DNA of 64,000 bases. It comes from an uncultured Alphaproteobacteria bacterium (GTDB taxonomy: Bacteria; Pseudomonadota; Alphaproteobacteria; Rhizobiales; Ancalomicrobiaceae). The notes under the pieces are model-generated. The model was given only the letters and a program-made list of their open reading frames with translations, made no database searches and had not been told where the DNA came from. Within the stretch, counting starts at the first letter, position 1. Each line of letters opens with the position of its first letter. Shown here piece after piece: positions 60,297 to 64,000 of the stretch. The position numbers were made by a program, and so were the translations under genes. The stretch is from contig CALBKH010000085.1 of the NCBI GenBank assembly GCA_937892955.1, positions 62,001 to 126,000 on the forward strand. Reading direction: 5' to 3'.

Positions 60297-63200
60297 GCCC
60301 CCTTCACATTCTGGCGGTCGGGCTGGGCGCGGCGTTCTTCCTCGGGCTCTTGAACCACGGCGCTCGTGTGCTCGCCTACGTCGTCACCGTGGTCGCGCTT
60401 CTCGCCATGACCGCCATCGGCGGACAATGGCTGTGGGCCTTCGTCGTCGCCGGCGCGGCGCCCGTCACCATCATGACCGCCGGTGCACCGCCGCCCTTCG
60501 CCATCAACCTGCGCATGGGTCTGCCGGAGGCGGTGCTGGTCGAGATCGTCACGCTCGTCGGGCTGCTCTCGGCCGTCTACATGCGCGAGGCGCTGATGCG
60601 GCTCGGGCATCGTGCCATGGCGGTGTTCCTGGTCGTGGTGATGGCGCTCTCAGGCCTGATCCTGACGCGCGACGTCTTCAACCTCTTCGTCTTCTTCGAG
60701 CTGATCGCCATCGCCACCGGCGGTCTGGTGCTGCTCTCGGACGACCCGCGGGCGCTCGGCGCCGGCTTCAAATATCTGGTGGTGTCGCAGGTGGTGTCGA
60801 TGCTGATGCTGATCGGCATCGTCTTCGTCTATCACGCGAGCGGCAGCCTCAATCTCGACGACATGACCGGCACCCCGGTCGCGGCGGCCGGAGGCGCGGC
60901 GGCGCTCGCCTTCTTCCTGCTGTTCGTCGCCCTGGTGATCGAGTTGAAGCCGTTCCCGGCCAACGGCTGGGCGCTCGACGTCTATCAGGCGGCCCATCCG
61001 GGCTTCTCGGCGATCTTCTCGGCCGGCTCGTCGACCGCGGCGCTGTGGGCGCTCGACAAGGTGATCGGCATCGGCGGGACGCCGTGGCTGCCGATCGCCG
61101 CGGCGGTCGGCCTCGTCACCTTCGTCGGCTCGAACCTCGTCGCCCTGTCGCAGACCGACGACCGCCGCCTGCTCGGCTATTCCTCGGTGGCGCAGATCGG
61201 CCTGGTGCTCACGGTGATCGGGCTTCGCGACCTGCTCGGTGACCGCTATCTGATGATCGGCGGCGGCATCCTGATCGCTCATGCGGTGGCCAAGGCCGGG
61301 CTCTTCTGGATCTCCGGCCTCGTCGCCTCGCGCGAGCTCTCCGCCTGGGCGGCGTTGCGGCGCGATCCCTTCATGATCTTCGCCTTCGCCACCTTCGTCG
61401 CCATGCTCGCCGGCCTGCCGCCGTTCCCCGGCTTCTATGCCAAATGGGAACTGGTGCATGCGCTGGTCGCCGACGGCCGTCATGCCGTGGTCGCGGCGAT
61501 CCTCGTCGGCGCGCTCTTGGAGGCGGGATACCTCTTCCGCTGGTTCGGCCGCGCCCTCAAGGCGCCGCTGCCGGACGAAACCGTCCAGCCGCCGGTCGGC
61601 GCGGTGGCGGTCGTGGCGCTCACCGCGCTCGGCGGCTGGGCCGTCGCCTACGGCTGGGGTGAGGCGTCGCGTTACGGTAACCTTCTCACCGTCGTGCCGC
61701 TGATGTTCGCCCTCGCCTTCCTGGTGCTGGAATGGCTGCCGGCGTGGATCAAGAACACCGTCGCGATCCTCGGTCTCGTCGCCGGCTTCGTCGTCGCCTA
61801 TCCGCACTTCGACCCGATGCAGATGATCTTCGGGGCGATCATCCTCCTCGGCGGTGCGGTGATCTTCATCGCCAGCTACACCTTCGCCCACGGGCGGCGG
61901 GTCGGCTTCTATCCGTCGGCGATGTTGATGTACGCGGGACTGGCGATGCTGATCGTCGCCAAGGACACGTTCTCCTTCTTCGCCGCCTGGGAAGTGCTGA
62001 CCGTCGGGTCGTATTTCCTGATCCTGCGCGGCAAGGAGAGCGAGCCGCACGCCCTCTCCTACATCGTGTTCTCGCTCGGCGGCGCCTTCGCCATCCTCGC
62101 CGGCTTCGCGCTCGCCGCCCAGACGACCGCGACCTTCCCGGTGGAGGGGTTGAAGCAGGTCGCCGCGACGCATGCGCCCTGGGTGTTCCTGCTGCTGGCG
62201 GCCGGATTCATGACCAAGACGGCGGCGCTCGGGGTGCACATCTGGCTGCCCGGCGCCCATGCCGAGGCCGAGACCGACGTCTCGCCGATGGTCTCGGGCG
62301 TGCTGCTCAAGGCGGGGCTCTTCGGCCTCTTCGTGCTGGTCATGCACCTGGGACGGCAGTCGCTCTTCGGCGTCGACCTCACCCACGCGATGCTGTGGAT
62401 CGGTGCGGGATCGGCGCTCATCGGCAATCTGATGGCGGCCTTCCAGGAAGACGCCAAGCGCCTCCTCGCCTATTCCTCGATCGGCCAGATGGGTTATGCG
62501 GTGTTCGGCATCGCGCTGATGAACAACCTCGGCTGGCTGATGGCGATGATGTTCGTCATCAACCACTACATCTACAAGTCGTCGCTGTTCCTGTCGGTCG
62601 GCGGCGTCGCCAAGCGCACCGGCACCCGCGAGATGTACCGCATGGGCGGCCTGATCACGCTGATGCCGCTCTCCTTCGTCGCGGTGCTGGTCTCGATCAT
62701 CGCCATGTCGGGCGTGCCGCCGCTGTCCGGCTTCGGCGGCCGCTGGATCTTCTACAACGCCATCATGGACAGCGACGCGCGCCTGCCGATGGCGGTGATC
62801 TTCCTCTCCGGCCCGATCGCCTTCCTCTACCTGTTCCGGCTGATCCACACGATCTTCCTCGGGCAGCTCAAGGACGAGCACCGGCGGGTGAAGGAAGCGC
62901 CGATCTGGCTGATCATCCCGCAGATGATGTACGTCGCCTTCCTCATCGGCTTCGCCATCTTCCCCGGGCTGGCGCTGCGCCGGGTCGACGATTTCATCGG
63001 CCGGTTCATGCCCGAGCACGGCCTGAACTGGACGGGACAGACGATCACCAGCGCCTACGGCTACTGGAACCCGGTCGCCATCATGATCATCGTCGCGGTG
63101 ATCTTCGTGGTGCTGTTCCTGTGGCTCGTGTTCCTGAACCACCGGGCGCAGATGGTGAAGCAGTTCAACATCGTCTTCGCCGCCGAGCGGCCCTATCGGC

Positions 63201-63427
63201 CGGAGACCACCCACTTCGCGTGGAACTTCTTCGCCCCGTACAAACGCGCCGTCGGCTTCCTCGCCGAACCCTGGTTCGAGCGTTTCTGGCAGGCGCAGAT
63301 GGACACGTTGCACGGGACGGCGCGCTTCGCCCGTCGCTTCTACACCGGCAACGGACAGGTCTATGCCGTCCAGGTCATCGCCTTCGTGGTGGTCGTCTAT
63401 CTGGCAGCATTGGGGGGCCGGCCATGA
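60290..63427 (+). CDS. Double-length proton/cation-translocating subunit (two MrpD/NuoN-like domains)
   Basis: A 1045-residue membrane protein consisting of two antiporter-like (NuoL/M/N, MrpA/D) domains in tandem, about 1-490 and 500-960, and a C-terminal extension with a helix and soluble tail. Domain 1 keeps Glu137 (FVFFELIA) and Lys161 (GAGFKYLVVSQ). Domain 2 keeps Glu568 (AAWEVLTVGSYF), but the residue aligned to Lys161 is Ser590 (HALSYIVFS). It also has HIWLPGAHAEAETDVSPMVSG, the second-half signature. In Mbx/Mbs-type complexes two such proteins (H and H') are encoded separately. Confidence 0.9.
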   Translation: MVSPLHILAVGLGAAFFLGLLNHGARVLAYVVTVVALLAMTAIGGQWLWAFVVAGAAPVTIMTAGAPPPFAINLRMGLPEAVLVEIVTLVGLLSAVYMREALMRLGHRAMAVFLVVVMALSGLILTRDVFNLFVFFELIAIATGGLVLLSDDPRALGAGFKYLVVSQVVSMLMLIGIVFVYHASGSLNLDDMTGTPVAAAGGAAALAFFLLFVALVIELKPFPANGWALDVYQAAHPGFSAIFSAGSSTAALWALDKVIGIGGTPWLPIAAAVGLVTFVGSNLVALSQTDDRRLLGYSSVAQIGLVLTVIGLRDLLGDRYLMIGGGILIAHAVAKAGLFWISGLVASRELSAWAALRRDPFMIFAFATFVAMLAGLPPFPGFYAKWELVHALVADGRHAVVAAILVGALLEAGYLFRWFGRALKAPLPDETVQPPVGAVAVVALTALGGWAVAYGWGEASRYGNLLTVVPLMFALAFLVLEWLPAWIKNTVAILGLVAGFVVAYPHFDPMQMIFGAIILLGGAVIFIASYTFAHGRRVGFYPSAMLMYAGLAMLIVAKDTFSFFAAWEVLTVGSYFLILRGKESEPHALSYIVFSLGGAFAILAGFALAAQTTATFPVEGLKQVAATHAPWVFLLLAAGFMTKTAALGVHIWLPGAHAEAETDVSPMVSGVLLKAGLFGLFVLVMHLGRQSLFGVDLTHAMLWIGAGSALIGNLMAAFQEDAKRLLAYSSIGQMGYAVFGIALMNNLGWLMAMMFVINHYIYKSSLFLSVGGVAKRTGTREMYRMGGLITLMPLSFVAVLVSIIAMSGVPPLSGFGGRWIFYNAIMDSDARLPMAVIFLSGPIAFLYLFRLIHTIFLGQLKDEHRRVKEAPIWLIIPQMMYVAFLIGFAIFPGLALRRVDDFIGRFMPEHGLNWTGQTITSAYGYWNPVAIMIIVAVIFVVLFLWLVFLNHRAQMVKQFNIVFAAERPYRPETTHFAWNFFAPYKRAVGFLAEPWFERFWQAQMDTLHGTARFARRFYTGNGQVYAVQVIAFVVVVYLAALGGRP

Positions 63428-64000
63428 CCTTCGATTGGATGAAGATCCCCTACGCCCTGCTGACGCTGTTCATCGTCCTCAACTACGGACTGCTGCTCAC
63501 CGCCCTGATCCAGAAGATCGGAGCGCGAGCAGGGCGCCGGCACGGCATACCGATCTGGCAGAACTACGTCGACCTCCTGAAGAACTACGCGCTCAGGACC
63601 CACATCACCCATGGCGTGATGTACTACCTCGGCCCGGTGTTCCGGCTGTCGGGCGGCGTCGGGCTGCTGTTGTTCGTCCCCAGCATCTACGGGTCGGAGA
63701 TGTTCTCCAACCTGTCGTTCGCCGGCGACCTCATCCTGGCGCTCTATTTCATCTTCTTCGGCACGCTGGGCATGGCGCTGGGCGCCGGCGAGAGCGGCCA
63801 TCCGCACGCCGCGATCGGCGTCAGCCGCGGCCTGTCGCAGGTCACCGCGGCGGAGCTGCCGCTGGCGCTCGCGGTGTTCTCGGTGGCGCTGCAGTACCAG
63901 ACGCTGTCGGTCACCGACATCGTCGCAGCGCAGCAGGGCGGCGTCGCCCACTGGACGGTCGTCACCAATCCGCTCGCCGTCGCCGCCGCCATGCTGTCCT
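63423..64000 (+). CDS. NuoH/HyfC/MbhM-like membrane subunit (3' end outside window)
   Basis: The first 192 residues of a complex I subunit H homologue, the module that links the ion-translocating arm to the hydrophilic electron-transfer arm. It starts by an ATGA overlap with the double antiporter gene. Visible features are the N-terminal helix YALLTLFIVLNYGLLLTALI, RRHGIPIWQNYVDLLKNYAL (NuoH first-loop motif) and GVSRGLSQVTAAELPLALAV. The remaining part and probably the catalytic subunits follow beyond the window. Confidence 0.88.

Noticed and set aside
57892..63427. A classical Na+/H+ antiporter operon (mrpABCDEFG)
   Set aside because: The gene order, the separate MbhD-type gene and the following NuoH-like gene fit Mbh/Mbx-type complexes. 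There is no typical full-length MrpA at the front.

Overview
This is a GC-rich chromosomal window (by eye near 70% G+C) with long overlapping operons, frequent ATGA/GTGA stop-start overlaps and GTG starts. The gene complement (smoEFGK-type polyol transporter with smoS and mtlK, Fdh3-type formate dehydrogenase, cog3964 hydrolase beside a SelA-like enzyme) suggests an alphaproteobacterium, most likely Hyphomicrobiales. No transposase, integrase, tRNA, rRNA or CRISPR array was seen.

Layout. (1) 1-788: end of a UgpC/MalK-type ABC ATPase. (2) 997-16221: a formate dehydrogenase region with fdhD-mobA-mobB, DUF3306/DUF3305 divergent from a polyferredoxin, and a long minus-strand operon torD - TAT peptide - fdhA - fdh3B - fdhC. 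Only 14 bp after fdhC follow a NarI-like membrane protein, an HdrD-like Fe-S protein, a DUF6494 peptide, a degenerate biotin/lipoate-ligase-like protein and DUF6352. (3) 16687-27842: a minus-strand catabolic region, nagB-nagA then a dipeptide-type ABC transporter with a cog3964 amidohydrolase, a RidA-family protein, a SelA/DgaE-like PLP enzyme and an IclR regulator. (4) 28075-37328: a complete meta-cleavage lower pathway for catechol (2Fe-2S ferredoxin, catechol 2,3-dioxygenase, both semialdehyde branches, hydratase, aldolase, acetaldehyde dehydrogenase, decarboxylase, tautomerase) with a GntR regulator. No ring-activating oxygenase is present. (5) 37502-48779: a polyol locus with fructokinase, SorC-family regulator, smoEFGK-like transporter, sorbitol and mannitol dehydrogenases, and a sugar kinase fused to a HAD phosphatase. 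(6) 48958-57551: a GntR-regulated peptide ABC transporter with a gamma-glutamyltransferase that has no signal peptide and a DUF1028 protein. (7) 57892-64000: start of an Mrp/Mbh-type ion-translocating membrane module (MrpE, F, G, MbhD, fused MbhE-MrpB, MrpC, a double-length antiporter subunit, then a NuoH-like subunit cut by the window end).

Most striking: two copies of a ~115-nt intergenic element, each folding into three hairpins with compensatory changes, flank the tautomerase gene. Also notable are the HdrD/NarI/pseudo-ligase module attached to the formate dehydrogenase operon, the kinase-HAD fusion, the Mbh-like module with two fused antiporter domains, and several well-formed palindromes that look like operators for the local regulators.
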